A DNA stretch of 64,000 nt, from NCBI GenBank assembly GCA_037783545.1, contig JBBELK010001634.1, positions 21,000-84,999 on the forward strand, read 5' to 3'. The position numbers and the translations under genes are program-made. Positions 63,958-64,000 of this stretch are shown piece by piece. Origin of the DNA: Henricia sp. BOLD:AAB3569. Its lineage: Eukaryota > Echinodermata > Asteroidea > Spinulosida > Echinasteridae. The notes under the pieces were generated by a model. It was not told the DNA's origin. It saw only the letters and a list, made by a program, of their open reading frames with translations, and did no database searches. Within the stretch, counting starts at the first letter, position 1. Every line of letters starts with the position of its first letter.

Positions 63958-64000
63958 AATAATCTGGTACAAAGCCATTTCTGATAGGGTCACTTTGAAC

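Overview
This is one animal nuclear-genome window, dominated by a single gene on the + strand: an unconventional myosin XVIII (MYO18A-like). I can follow 17 exons from about 1398 to 57266. They run from surface loop 2 of the motor domain, through converter, light-chain-binding helix and head-tail junction, into a long coiled-coil tail. The gene enters from the left (the first about 60% of the motor is upstream) and leaves to the right (the end of the tail is downstream). All junctions used are GT-AG, and every predicted join keeps the frame. I found no second host gene on either strand.

The organism is most likely an invertebrate deuterostome, and an echinoderm fits best. The reasons are an ordinary myosin-XVIII exon structure with vertebrate-like sequence, very frequent ACATGTAC words, introns packed with foldback elements of the TTAAAGGC...GCCTTTAA and CCAATTTCATAAA types, and tRNA-derived SINEs. 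I infer this from remembered repeat styles and did not search for it.

Layout. 1-1397: intron with two abutting TTAA-flanked MITEs and a transposon end that touches exon 1. 1398-7524: exons 1-4 (motor C-terminal part), including an in-frame tandem copy of the start of exon 2, with LINE and Penelope remnants in between. 7525-20738: a 13-kb intron with a near-perfect 79-bp hairpin, a defective Harbinger element, an 83-bp minisatellite and several MITEs. 20739-25564: exons 5-7 (IQ motifs, W-P-W-W junction, start of tail). 25581-40679: exons 8-12 separated by nested SINE, MITE and foldback insertions. 40680-53265: the large tail exons 13 and 14, then 15 and 16, with a 2.2-kb giant foldback in the last of these introns. 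53266-57182: an intron whose minisatellite repeats the 3' end and splice donor of exon 16. 57183-57266: exon 17. 57267-64000: intron full of word-rich foldback elements and a SINE.

Most intronic DNA belongs to about 15 recurring repeat families, many present in two to five copies here. Copies interrupting each other, and one empty site, allow insertion targets and relative ages to be read from the window alone. The best leads are the exon-derived array of decoy splice donors, the in-frame exon duplication, the unusually long direct repeats around one SINE, and a recurring design in which each foldback family is saturated with its own short word in both orientations. I see no CRISPR, prokaryotic defence system, rRNA or intact transposase.
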